Origin: an archaeon
GTDB taxonomy: Archaea; Hydrothermarchaeota; Hydrothermarchaeia; Hydrothermarchaeales; Hydrothermarchaeaceae
Length of the DNA stretch: 10,408 nt
Assembly (NCBI GenBank): GCA_018830205.1
Contig: JAHJSX010000020.1
Coordinates: forward strand, 1 to 10,408
Direction of reading: 5' to 3'
Shown here in pieces: positions 1 to 6,275 of this stretch. The notes under the pieces are model-generated. The model saw nothing but the letters and a program-made list of their open reading frames with translations. It had not been told where the DNA came from and did not search any database. The stretch's first letter is position 1. Every line of letters begins with the position of its first letter. The position numbers and the translations under genes are program-made.

Positions 1-1809
1 GTAGCCCTCATCGACAAGCCTTTTTATGGCCCTGAATTCTGCCTTTAAAAGTTCCGGCTGGTCGAGGCCTCTCCTGATGCCCCTCCATCCAAGCATGGGG
101 TTATGTTCGAGAGGTTCGTCTTCCCCGCCTTTCATGCCCCTGAATTCGTCTGTAGGCGCATCAAGTGTCCTGATGTAAACTATTCCGTTTGTCTTGTAGA
201 AAGCGTCGACAACTATTTTTATATCGGACGCAAGCCTGTCTATGAACTCTTCTTCGTCACCTTTTGCTATGAAGTCAATCGGGTGTCTACCCATTCCAAG
301 GATTATATGCTCTACACGCAAAAGCCCAACACCGTCTGCAAGCGCTGCTACCCTTGATGCGATTCTTTCATCCGGCACTGCGAGATTTACCTTTACCTCT
401 GTCGCGGTTATCAATTTTTGAGGTGCTGCCGCCACCGCTTCTGCAGGTTTTTCTTCGGTTTTTGTCAAACCTTTGTAGACGACACCCCGTGACCCGTCGA
501 CTGTTATTTCCATCCCGTCTTTGAGGACGTCAGTCGCATTTCCAGTACCTACAACGCCCGGTATGCCAAGCTCTCTTGATACAATAGCAGCATGGCACGT
601 CATACCTCCCTCTTCTGTAACGATTGCGCTTGCCCTCTTCATCGCTGGCACCATATCCGGGTTTGTCATCATCGTGACAAGGACATTCCCCTCCTTCACG
701 TTGTCAAGCTCGTCTATATTGAAGAGGGTTGCTACTTTCCCGCTTCCAATGCCGGGAGAGGCGCCAAGCCCTTTTATGAGTATCTCCCTGTTTTCTCTTG
801 ATTCCCAGGCTGCACCCGCATTGCTTTTCACATCCGATATCGTGGTTATCGGCCTTGACTGGGTCATAAACACCGTGTCTTTTACTATGGCCCACTCAAT
901 ATCCTGGGGGGAGCCATAATGCTTTTCAATTTCCATGCTGATTTTGGTGACCTCTTTCATTTCACTTTCACTTAGCACCTGCTCAGTCCTCTTTTTTCCT
1001 TTGAGCTTTACCTTCACAGTTTCGCCTGTCTTTTTGTCTTTTGTAAACATCATGTCCTTGTTCCCTATCTCCTTTTCAATGAGGTTTAGATTCTTTTTGT
1101 CTATTACGTAGTGGTCAGGGGTTACAGTGCCAGATACGACCCCTTCTCCGAGACCCCAGCCAGCCTCTATTATAAGCTGGGTACTGTCTCCTGTCATGGG
1201 ATTGCTTGTAAACACAACGCCTGCCTTTTCTGAGTCCACCATCTGCTGGACAACAACCGCCATTGCGACTTTATCGTGCTCAAAACCCTGCTGTTCACGA
1301 TAGAATATAGCGCGCGGCGTAAAAAGCGAAGACCAGCATTTCTGCACGCTGTTTACCAGGTCTTTTCCCGAAATGTTCAAAAACGTTTCCTGCTGCCCTG
1401 CAAAGCTTGCACCCGGCAGGTCTTCTGCGGTGGCAGAGCTTCTAACAGCCACGAAAACATTACTATTCCCGGTGGATTTACACAGTTTTTTATAATTTTC
1501 ATTTACCCATTTTGCAACGTCTTTTGGCATTGCAACTTCCATTATCATCTTGCGTATCTTTTTCGACGAATTCTGCAGTTCTGTCGAATTGTCGACATTT
1601 GTATTGTCAAGCACGCTGTTGACCCTTGGCCGCAGGCCGCTTTCATCCAGGAACCTTTTATACGCCTCTGATGTCACAACAAAACCCGGCGGTATCGGTA
1701 GCCCGACATTTGTCATTTCACCAAGGTTTGCACCTTTGCCTCCGGCAATGCCAACATCTTCCTTTCTTAAATCTTCAAACCACGCTATATCCACAGTCAA
1801 AACCTCCAT
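1..1809 (-). CDS. ppsA: phosphoenolpyruvate synthase (pyruvate, water dikinase), 3' end cut by window
   Basis: Makes phosphoenolpyruvate from pyruvate and ATP, releasing AMP and phosphate; this is the entry step of gluconeogenesis in archaea growing on C1 or C2 carbon. My translation of the reverse strand gives 603 open codons from ATG at 1809 to the window edge. The N-terminal ATP-binding domain (about residues 15-320) carries GGKGANLGEM, the VRSSATAEDLPGASFAGQQ loop (residues 122-140) and ends with TQSRP. The phosphohistidine swivel domain (about 350-445) has GGMTCHAAIVSRE, with His406 as the catalytic histidine. The start of the PEP/pyruvate TIM barrel follows, with GVGLLRVEH (Arg499 region), IRTLDAPTDEFR and NPMLGWRGIRR. 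The family is usually about 750-800 residues, so roughly 150-200 C-terminal residues are missing beyond position 1. The start codon overlaps the stop of the upstream regulator gene by one base (TAATG), and no separate Shine-Dalgarno is seen, suggesting translational coupling. No frameshift or intein is seen. Confidence 0.97.
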   Translation of the reverse strand, partial: MEVLTVDIAWFEDLRKEDVGIAGGKGANLGEMTNVGLPIPPGFVVTSEAYKRFLDESGLRPRVNSVLDNTNVDNSTELQNSSKKIRKMIMEVAMPKDVAKWVNENYKKLCKSTGNSNVFVAVRSSATAEDLPGASFAGQQETFLNISGKDLVNSVQKCWSSLFTPRAIFYREQQGFEHDKVAMAVVVQQMVDSEKAGVVFTSNPMTGDSTQLIIEAGWGLGEGVVSGTVTPDHYVIDKKNLNLIEKEIGNKDMMFTKDKKTGETVKVKLKGKKRTEQVLSESEMKEVTKISMEIEKHYGSPQDIEWAIVKDTVFMTQSRPITTISDVKSNAGAAWESRENREILIKGLGASPGIGSGKVATLFNIDELDNVKEGNVLVTMMTNPDMVPAMKRASAIVTEEGGMTCHAAIVSRELGIPGVVGTGNATDVLKDGMEITVDGSRGVVYKGLTKTEEKPAEAVAAAPQKLITATEVKVNLAVPDERIASRVAALADGVGLLRVEHIILGMGRHPIDFIAKGDEEEFIDRLASDIKIVVDAFYKTNGIVYIRTLDAPTDEFRGMKGGEDEPLEHNPMLGWRGIRRGLDQPELLKAEFRAIKRLVDEGY

Positions 1810-2234
1810 TAAATCATAGAATTTTTAAGGATTTTAGCCCTTGATTTCTGGTATCCTTTCTCGCTGAGTCTTGAAATCATCTCCAAATCACCAGGGGATA
1901 CTTTCAATCGAAAAAGGAGCAATTTCAAATTTGACATGTACACGCCGCCCTCGCGCATCTTTATTTCGCTGAGCGCCTCCAAATCCCTTATCACCTTTGT
2001 AAGTGCCATAAGCTTTGAAAACTTACTCAAAAAAGCGAACGTCGGGCTAATTGACCCGTTTTCAATACGAGAAATGGTCTCCCTTCTAAGGCTCATAAGC
2101 GTTCCTAGGTCCTCTTGGCGTATATTCATGGAACGCCTGATGTCCTTTATCTTCTGATTCGGTTTCGTTGAAGCGACTACGGCCCCTCCAACATCTTTGA
2201 TATACCTCTCATATTCCTTTTCAAGCAGGTACAT
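1809..2234 (-). CDS. XRE-family helix-turn-helix transcriptional regulator, cotranscribed with ppsA
   Basis: A 141-residue, probably cytoplasmic DNA-binding protein. Residues about 29-75 form a Cro/C1-type helix-turn-helix: IKDIRRSMNIRQEDLGTLM is followed by the recognition-helix region LRRETISRIENGSISPTF. The C-terminal part (about 100-141) is basic and helical, and I do not recognise it; it could mediate dimerisation or sense a ligand. The ATG at 2234 lies about 27 bp downstream of a good TATA box, so the mRNA is probably leaderless or nearly so. Its stop codon overlaps the ppsA start by one base. Position first in the unit with ppsA, plus a palindrome just upstream of its promoter, suggests that it controls itself and gluconeogenic flux. 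That is inference from context; the family assignment itself is clear. Confidence 0.85.
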   Translation of the reverse strand: MYLLEKEYERYIKDVGGAVVASTKPNQKIKDIRRSMNIRQEDLGTLMSLRRETISRIENGSISPTFAFLSKFSKLMALTKVIRDLEALSEIKMREGGVYMSNLKLLLFRLKVSPGDLEMISRLSEKGYQKSRAKILKNSMI

Positions 2235-2255
2235 TTAGGGGAATTAATACGCCGA

Positions 2256-2272
2256 TGTATATATAGTTTTTG
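2256..2272 (-). promoter_or_regulatory. TATA/BRE promoter of the HTH regulator-ppsA unit
   Basis: Read on the minus strand, an A-rich BRE-like stretch (CCAAAAA) leads directly into CTATATATAC. The box centre is near 2262, placing the transcript start near 2236 by the usual archaeal spacing of about 26 bp. That is within a few bases of the ATG at 2234, predicting a leaderless or near-leaderless mRNA. No Shine-Dalgarno is seen in front of this ATG, which agrees. Confidence 0.6.
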
Positions 2273-2274
2273 GT

Positions 2275-2299
2275 AAATGTTACGTGAGACGTCACATTT
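2275..2299. promoter_or_regulatory. 25-bp imperfect palindrome, candidate operator upstream of HTH regulator-ppsA
   Basis: Left arm AAATGTTACGT (2275-2285), spacer GAG, right arm ACGTCACATTT (2289-2299). The arms pair at 10 of 11 positions, with one mismatch (T2281 against C2293). The centre lies about 51 bp upstream of the inferred transcript start and just upstream of the BRE/TATA. In archaea, sites in this position are compatible with activation, while sites over or downstream of TATA usually repress. The half-site symmetry fits a dimeric HTH protein, and the gene downstream encodes one. The binding partner is inferred. Confidence 0.55.
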
Positions 2300-2335
2300 T
2301 TATTATTTCTTCTTTATTATACCAGTTAAAACATT

Positions 2336-2353
2336 TAAAAATATCAAAAAAAA
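2336..2353 (-). terminator. T-rich terminator-like tract downstream of rpl10e
   Basis: On the minus strand a run of eight T residues (2353-2346) lies about 45 nt after the L10e stop, followed by a second T-rich stretch (ATATTTTTA). Archaeal transcription commonly ends at such oligo-T tracts without a hairpin, and I see no clear stem here. The 162-base intergenic stretch 2235-2396 contains this tract, the palindrome and the regulator promoter, and no other gene that I can support. Confidence 0.4.
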
Positions 2354-2396
2354 TCTGCTATAAGTTGTTAATATCGGTGAAAACAGAATAAGAAAA

Positions 2397-2924
2397 TTAG
2401 AGTTTTAAAATTTCCTTCCCCTTGTCAACAGAAATCCTGCACGGCATCGGAAGCTTGTGCGAGGCCCTTTTCAGGGCGTCTTTTGCCACCTGGAAATTGG
2501 AAGCACTTGTTCCAATCGTTATCAATTTTTGCTCTTCTTTCACATTTGCAGCAAGTGATATAGCCTTACCAAAAGATAATCGCATTCCGTCCGAGATTCT
2601 GTCAGCACCGGCTCCGGACGCCATTTTATTTTCCCTTAGGACTATATGTGGGTAAACCCTGCATTTTAGAACGTAAGCTGCAGGCCCCAGATGTTTTTGG
2701 ATATACCTATTTGATGAAATCCTCGAGGCCTCAAGCGCGTTGTGCGTAATCTGGCCCTTTTCCCTTGCCACAAGCGACAGCTGTACTTCAAAGTTGTCTG
2801 CGTTTTTAAGGTCACCCATATCGAATATCGTAATCTTTGACTGGGGTGTACTTCTCATGTACTCCTTTCTTGTGTACAAGCGGTTCTTTGCGTCCCTGTA
2901 AACTCTTCCTGGTCTGTCTCCCAT
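2397..2924 (-). CDS. rpl10e: 50S ribosomal protein L10e (uL16 family)
   Basis: A structural protein of the large ribosomal subunit, sited near the peptidyl transferase centre and the A-site tRNA. It is the archaeal/eukaryotic counterpart of bacterial L16. The 175-residue length is normal for archaeal L10e. Recognisable segments are the start MGDRPGRVYRD.KNRLYTRKEYMR, then the EVQLSLVAREKGQITHNALEASRI region, RYIQKHLGPAAYVLKCRVYPHIVLREN, the GAGADRISDGMRLSFGKAI core, and the C-terminal LPMPCRISVDKG. The ATG at 2924 is preceded by AGGTGA at an 8-base spacing. It is divergent from the membrane-protein gene at 3022 and appears to be a single-gene transcript, with the T-rich tract after its stop. 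Confidence 0.97.
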   Translation of the reverse strand: MGDRPGRVYRDAKNRLYTRKEYMRSTPQSKITIFDMGDLKNADNFEVQLSLVAREKGQITHNALEASRISSNRYIQKHLGPAAYVLKCRVYPHIVLRENKMASGAGADRISDGMRLSFGKAISLAANVKEEQKLITIGTSASNFQVAKDALKRASHKLPMPCRISVDKGKEILKL

Positions 2925-2931
2925 TTTAAAT

Positions 2932-2937
2932 TCACCT
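2932..2937 (-). promoter_or_regulatory. Shine-Dalgarno of rpl10e
   Basis: AGGTGA on the minus strand is a good match to the archaeal anti-Shine-Dalgarno and lies 7 bases before the ATG at 2924. It supports that start and shows that this mRNA has a leader, unlike the neighbouring regulator mRNA. Confidence 0.65.
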
Positions 2938-2980
2938 GTAGTATAGAATACTTAAGTAACCAAGCCCTCTCAACGGTAAA

Positions 2981-2992
2981 CAAATATAAACT
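2981..2992. promoter_or_regulatory. TATA element between divergent rpl10e and the membrane-protein gene
   Basis: On the minus strand this reads GTTTATATTTG, matching the archaeal TTTATA box. It predicts a transcript start near 2958 and a leader of roughly 33 nt with its Shine-Dalgarno for rpl10e. On the plus strand the same bases read CAAATATAAAC, which could serve the gene at 3022 with a short leader of about 10 nt. The minus-strand use is the better supported; the plus-strand use is tentative because no other clear box is seen in the 97-base gap. Confidence 0.5.
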
Positions 2993-3021
2993 TTACGCAA
3001 CTAAAACGATATAGAGCATAA

Positions 3022-3699
3022 ATGAAAAGCAACAATTTGAAGCTGGTTTTCGAAAGACAGATTTGGCATTATCTATTTTTGGTTGTACTTCTGGCAATGC
3101 TACTTTTCATCAGCAAGACTGACAATTTCTTCAAGGGCGAGTGGCTTGGTATCAGCACAACAGGATGGCTTGTCGTTTCAATACTGGTTTCGATAATGCA
3201 CCAGTTCTATGTCTGGTTCGTCTGGAGGACACAGCTGCACCTCTCCCTGATTACGCGCACTTTTGGGGAAGAAGGATTCAGGTATTATGGCATTGGATTC
3301 TATTTGTTTTTCTTAACACGGTTTGTATCACTTAGTGCCCTTGCAATTTCAAACAGCTGGAGCTTTGAATCCAACCAGACGATTTTGAATCTCATAGCAC
3401 TCATCATCACATTTCCCTTTTTGTACACCATGTATTCGGTCAGGAAGTATTTCGGCATCACTCGTGCACTGGGAATTGACCATTTTGATGAGGCATACGG
3501 CAAAAAACCCTTTGTCACGGAAGGGATTTACAAGTACACAAGCAATAGCATGTACACGTTCGGGCTCTTGTTCATGTGGATACCCGGACTATTGCTCGCA
3601 TCCAAGGCGTCACTCGCGGTTGCTCTTTTCAGCCAACTTTATATATGGGTCCACTATTACACGCTTGAGAAACCAGATATTAAGAGGATTTACAAATGA
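3022..3699 (+). CDS. multi-spanning membrane protein, phospholipid/isoprenylcysteine methyltransferase-like
   Basis: A 225-residue integral membrane protein. Hydrophobic segments lie at about residues 16-31, 48-66, 89-110, 120-140 and 180-212. The C-terminal third resembles the PEMT/ICMT superfamily of S-adenosylmethionine-dependent membrane methyltransferases. It has GIYKYTSNSMYTFG (residues 168-181) where members have a G.Y.Y.RHPMY or RNPMY motif, then a hydrophobic hairpin, then HYYTLEKPDIKRIYK, like the family's terminal E.D motif. The Arg and Pro of the canonical first motif are replaced by Ser here, so activity and substrate are uncertain. If active, a lipid or prenyl-type substrate in the membrane is the natural guess. 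The ATG at 3022 has only a weak AGAG upstream; the stop overlaps the next gene's start (ATGA), indicating one operon with the DUF192 gene. Confidence 0.7.
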   Translation: MKSNNLKLVFERQIWHYLFLVVLLAMLLFISKTDNFFKGEWLGISTTGWLVVSILVSIMHQFYVWFVWRTQLHLSLITRTFGEEGFRYYGIGFYLFFLTRFVSLSALAISNSWSFESNQTILNLIALIITFPFLYTMYSVRKYFGITRALGIDHFDEAYGKKPFVTEGIYKYTSNSMYTFGLLFMWIPGLLLASKASLAVALFSQLYIWVHYYTLEKPDIKRIYK

Positions 3700-4043
3700 A
3701 GGACATTTACCGCGGGGATATGAAGATTTGCCAAGCAAAAGAGGCAAAGAACTTTTTTTCAAGGAGCCTTGGGCTCATGTTTCGCGGGCCGCTTTCTGAA
3801 GGAGAAGGCCTCTTAATCGAATTTTCGCCCCACTTGAAATCACGCTCCATCCACTCCTTTTTCATGCGCTTCACAATTGATTTGATATTCATTGACTCTC
3901 GCATGAAGGTCGTCGAGTTTACGACCCTTAGACCCTGGCGAATGTATAATCCAAAAACCGAGTGCATTTGGGTGCTTGAAGTAAACAAGGGTACAATCGA
4001 GAAAAATAAAATAAAAATCGGCGACGTACTCACTTTCGAGTAG
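3696..4043 (+). CDS. DUF192 (UPF0127) family protein
   Basis: A 115-residue protein of the DUF192 family (COG1430), function unknown. Family hallmarks are in order: the RSLGLMFRGPLSEGEGLL block (residues 23-40), the SIHSFFMRFTIDLIFID block (51-67, in place of the usual IHTFFM.FPIDVIFLD), the PW at 80-81, VLEVNKGTIEK (93-103) and the terminal KIGDVLTFE. Many bacterial members carry an N-terminal signal peptide; this one has none and is probably cytoplasmic, as in many archaeal members. ATG 3696 overlaps the upstream stop by 4 nt; Met9 (3720) is an alternative start. The 3' end overlaps the convergent DUF166 gene by 14 nt. Confidence 0.88.
   Translation: MKDIYRGDMKICQAKEAKNFFSRSLGLMFRGPLSEGEGLLIEFSPHLKSRSIHSFFMRFTIDLIFIDSRMKVVEFTTLRPWRMYNPKTECIWVLEVNKGTIEKNKIKIGDVLTFE
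4001..4017 (-). terminator. T-rich terminator-like tract for the DUF166 gene
   Basis: Reading the minus strand just beyond the stop at 4030 gives ATTTTTATTTTATTTTTC, the expected look of an archaeal oligo-T terminator. These bases lie inside the DUF192 coding sequence, where they encode a run of Lys, Asn and Ile codons (EKNKIKI), so the T-richness could also be only a coding effect. Confidence 0.4.
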
Positions 4044-4629
4044 CTTTTTCAAACGCCTTTTTATGTACGTCACCTGCAAGGTGCAGGGGCGCCTTTTTTG
4101 ATTTTGCAACGTCATATCCTGTCGCGGCCTTGCACAGATACTGCACCTCAATCGCGATTTTTGAGCTTGCGTCTTCAATTTTTGCACCTTTTACCTTTTC
4201 TGCCGCCGTCCAGGTTGCTCCGCAGGGTGCGCCTTTTTTGACCTTGACATCTTTTATTATTCCATCTTCAATATCAAGCTCGAATTCAGGATATCCGAAT
4301 TTTTCAAAACCCGGAATTTTATCACCCACAGCGAGAGCGCAGCAGATTCTTGGGGAAAAGGCGCCCTCGATTTTTGAGCCCGGGGAGATGATAGGGATGC
4401 CCTTCTTTCTTGCGATGCCAACGAGATATTCGCTAAGGTCCCTGTGGTGTGTGTGGTCGAATATCAAATCGGCCTCAAAACTACCTTTCAAAAACTCCTC
4501 TGGACTGTCGATAATCTCTGGCAGGTCTTCCTGCACACGAAATTCGCTGACCTCAAAATCACCGTGCTCTTTCAAGCCTTCAACAATATGTTTTCCCAAA
4601 TCCCCTCTTTGAAAGACAATGACGCGCAT
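4030..4629 (-). CDS. DUF166 family protein
   Basis: A 199-residue, probably soluble protein of the DUF166 family (COG1810), found mainly in methanogens and related archaea and lacking an established function that I can state. Visible features are a Rossmann-like start (MRVIVFQRGDLGKHIVEGL), an HTHH motif at 59-62 within DLIFDHTHHRDLSEYL, a glycine/proline turn at ISPGSKIEGAFSPRICCALA (81-100) and the APCGATWTAA motif at 134-143. Conserved-looking cysteines are Cys96, Cys97, Cys136 and Cys166, which suggest metal or iron-sulfur binding or a thiol reaction (inference). The ATG at 4629 follows an in-frame TGA directly, so the gene cannot start farther upstream. GGAGGG at 4642-4647 is an upstream Shine-Dalgarno at a somewhat long spacing of 12 nt. 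It is divergent from gatC and convergent with the DUF192 gene. Confidence 0.85.
   Translation of the reverse strand: MRVIVFQRGDLGKHIVEGLKEHGDFEVSEFRVQEDLPEIIDSPEEFLKGSFEADLIFDHTHHRDLSEYLVGIARKKGIPIISPGSKIEGAFSPRICCALAVGDKIPGFEKFGYPEFELDIEDGIIKDVKVKKGAPCGATWTAAEKVKGAKIEDASSKIAIEVQYLCKAATGYDVAKSKKAPLHLAGDVHKKAFEKATRK
4045..4061 (+). terminator. T-rich terminator-like tract for the membrane-protein/DUF192 unit
   Basis: Two runs of five T (CTTTTTC, then CCTTTTTATG) begin two bases after the DUF192 stop, and a further CTTTTTTG follows near 4092. They lie within the 3' coding region of the opposite DUF166 gene. Archaeal termination at such tracts is plausible; no hairpin is evident. Confidence 0.35.
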
Positions 4630-4698
4630 TCAAGCGAATTGCCCTCCTTAACAAGGAAAAAGTAAATTGGAGCCGGAAAGCGCGCGGTGGAGGCTGAA

Positions 4699-4710
4699 AC
4701 TTATAAATAA
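4699..4710. promoter_or_regulatory. TATA box of the gat-hem operon, possibly shared with the DUF166 gene
   Basis: On the plus strand GAAACTTATAAATAA has a box centre near 4705, exactly 26 bp before the gatC ATG at 4731. This predicts a leaderless transcript for the whole operon. The core TTATAA is self-complementary. Read on the minus strand (ATTTATAAGT) it could also serve the DUF166 gene, with a start near 4679 and a leader of about 50 nt containing the GGAGGG ribosome site. The 101-base gap holds no other feature that I can support. Confidence 0.55.
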
Positions 4711-4730
4711 AGGAAGTCCAATGGAGTATC

Positions 4731-4964
4731 ATGAGTGAAGAGGACATCCAAAAAGAGGCCGAAAAGGTCCTGAGGGAACTCTCCGAGGCACTTGGCGACA
4801 TCGACATGCCAGAGACCTACTACGTGGTCGATGAGATAAACGTCACGCGAAAGAGCATTAAGCCGACCATTGATAAGCGGTTCATCAAGCAGGCAAAAAA
4901 GAACGCACCCAAGATGGATGAGGACGGAAGCTTTGTCATGGAAATAGGCGGGTGGGTCGAGTAG
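4731..4964 (+). CDS. gatC: aspartyl/glutamyl-tRNA amidotransferase subunit C
   Basis: The small subunit of the GatCAB amidotransferase; in the family it wraps around GatA and GatB and stabilises the complex. At 77 residues it is shorter than bacterial GatC (about 95-100). Identification rests on its archaeal C-terminal signature, NAPKMDEDGSFVMEIGGWVE (residues 58-77), and on its position directly before gatA. The N-terminal half is a charged helix (EEDIQKEAEKVLRELSEAL), followed by a stretch with ETYYVVDEINVTR. The ATG at 4731 sits 26 bp from the TATA box. A GGAG only 4 bases upstream is too close to be a good ribosome site, so a leaderless start is likely. The stop TAG is followed immediately by the gatA ATG. 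Confidence 0.85.
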   Translation: MSEEDIQKEAEKVLRELSEALGDIDMPETYYVVDEINVTRKSIKPTIDKRFIKQAKKNAPKMDEDGSFVMEIGGWVE

Positions 4965-6275
4965 ATGCCGAGCGCAGTCGAGAACGTCTCAAAGTACCTT
5001 GAGAGAATCGAGAAGGACAAAACAAACTCCTTTATTGAGATAAATAAAGATGCGATAAGGGACGCAAAAGCAGTTGACAAAAAACCCAAAAAAGGAAAAC
5101 TCGCAGGTCTTGCCATCGCAATAAAGTCAAATATAAACGTCCGTGGACTGCATGCAACGTGCGCCTCGAAAACACTTGAGAGTTATGTCGCAGGATACGA
5201 CGCAACAGTAATAGAGCGCATAAAGCGCGAGGATGGCGTCATAATCGGCATGACAAACATGGATGAGTTTGCCTGCGGCAGCTCTGGAGAAACTTCTGCC
5301 TTCGGGCACACGGAAAACCCTGCGGCAAAAGGCAGGATTCCCGGGGGCTCTTCATCTGGCTCTGCCACATCCATCGCTGCAAATCTCTGTGACATTTCAC
5401 TTGGCTCTGACACCGGGGGCTCAATCAGGAACCCGGCATCGCACTGCGGTGTCGTAGGGTTCAAGCCTACATACGGGCTTGTACCAAGATATGGCCTAAT
5501 TGACCTTGCAATGAGTCTGGATCAGATAGGTCCATTTGCAAGAGACGTAAAAGGCGCGGCAACCATGCTTGAGGTGATTTCAGGGTTTAACGTTAAGGAA
5601 GGGACAACACTCAAAGCAAACAACGGATATGCTAAAAATCTAAATCCGGACATTTCAGGTTATAAAATCGGGGTTGTAGAGGAATTTGAAAGACTCACTG
5701 ACCATAAAATCACAAAAGAAATAGACAAATCAATTAAAAAACTTGAGAATAAAGGGGCAGAAATTGTTGAGGTCAGCCTTCCAAATCTCGAGGCGGGCCT
5801 GCCCACATATTATCTAACAGTATTTGTTGAGTTTTTTTCTGCGACGAGAAAATTTGACGGCAGGAGATACGGCAAGAAAATCGAGGATGTGTGCGGCCGG
5901 GAAGTGCTTCGCAGGATTTTGCTTGGAAAATACATCAGCCAGAAGGAGTTTACCGGCAAGTACTACAAGAAGGCCTTGCAGTTCAGGTCATTGATAAAGG
6001 CTGAGGTCCTTGAAGCTCTAAAGGACGTTGACGTAATCGCTGGGCCGACGGTCCCAAAACTGCCGCACAAGCTGGGGGGGGAGATAAAAGACCCGCTAGT
6101 TATGTACGCTTACGACGTTTTGACGGTTCCAGCAAATCTTGCAGGAATTCCAGCAGGAGTGATAAAGGCAGGAGAGGTAGAAGGGGTACCAGTGGGGCTC
6201 CAGATACAGGGAAAACCGCTAGGGGAGCAGAAGATTTTGAACGTGATGCAAGCATTTGAGGGGGCAGCAAAGTGA
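4965..6275 (+). CDS. gatA: aspartyl/glutamyl-tRNA amidotransferase subunit A
   Basis: The glutaminase subunit: it hydrolyses glutamine and delivers ammonia through a channel to GatB, which amidates the mischarged tRNA. It belongs to the amidase signature family. The Ser-cisSer-Lys triad is intact: Lys54 in AIAIKSNINVRG, cis-Ser129 in IPGGSSSGSAT and nucleophile Ser153 in GSDTGGSIRNPAS. These match the spacing of the known GatA triad (75 and 24 residues apart). Also present are MDEFACGSSGETSAFGHTENP (about 99-119) and the C-terminal TVPANLAGIPAGV...GLQIQGKPLGE block. Length 436 is slightly below the bacterial average (about 480) but normal for archaea. ATG 4965 abuts the gatC stop, and the 3' end overlaps gatB by 4 nt (GTGA). 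Confidence 0.97.
   Translation: MPSAVENVSKYLERIEKDKTNSFIEINKDAIRDAKAVDKKPKKGKLAGLAIAIKSNINVRGLHATCASKTLESYVAGYDATVIERIKREDGVIIGMTNMDEFACGSSGETSAFGHTENPAAKGRIPGGSSSGSATSIAANLCDISLGSDTGGSIRNPASHCGVVGFKPTYGLVPRYGLIDLAMSLDQIGPFARDVKGAATMLEVISGFNVKEGTTLKANNGYAKNLNPDISGYKIGVVEEFERLTDHKITKEIDKSIKKLENKGAEIVEVSLPNLEAGLPTYYLTVFVEFFSATRKFDGRRYGKKIEDVCGREVLRRILLGKYISQKEFTGKYYKKALQFRSLIKAEVLEALKDVDVIAGPTVPKLPHKLGGEIKDPLVMYAYDVLTVPANLAGIPAGVIKAGEVEGVPVGLQIQGKPLGEQKILNVMQAFEGAAK

Noticed and set aside
521..919. Plus-strand open frame of 132 codons
   Set aside because: It lies wholly antisense to the well-conserved ppsA coding sequence and its translation resembles no family; it is a shadow frame. The same holds for the frame at 1276-1671.
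2300..2396. Possible small RNA or extra small gene between rpl10e and the HTH gene
   Set aside because: The stretch is A/T-rich with no stable stem-loop, tRNA-like pattern or open frame with a ribosome site; a terminator and promoter region explains it.
4130..4612. Plus-strand open frame of 160 codons opposite the DUF166 gene
   Set aside because: Ser/Phe/Pro-rich translation typical of the antisense of a Lys/Glu-rich gene. The minus-strand frame has family motifs and a Shine-Dalgarno.
4721..4738. Short upstream frame starting at ATG 4721 before gatC
   Set aside because: It encodes only five residues and would lie upstream of the predicted leaderless transcript start, so it is probably not transcribed.
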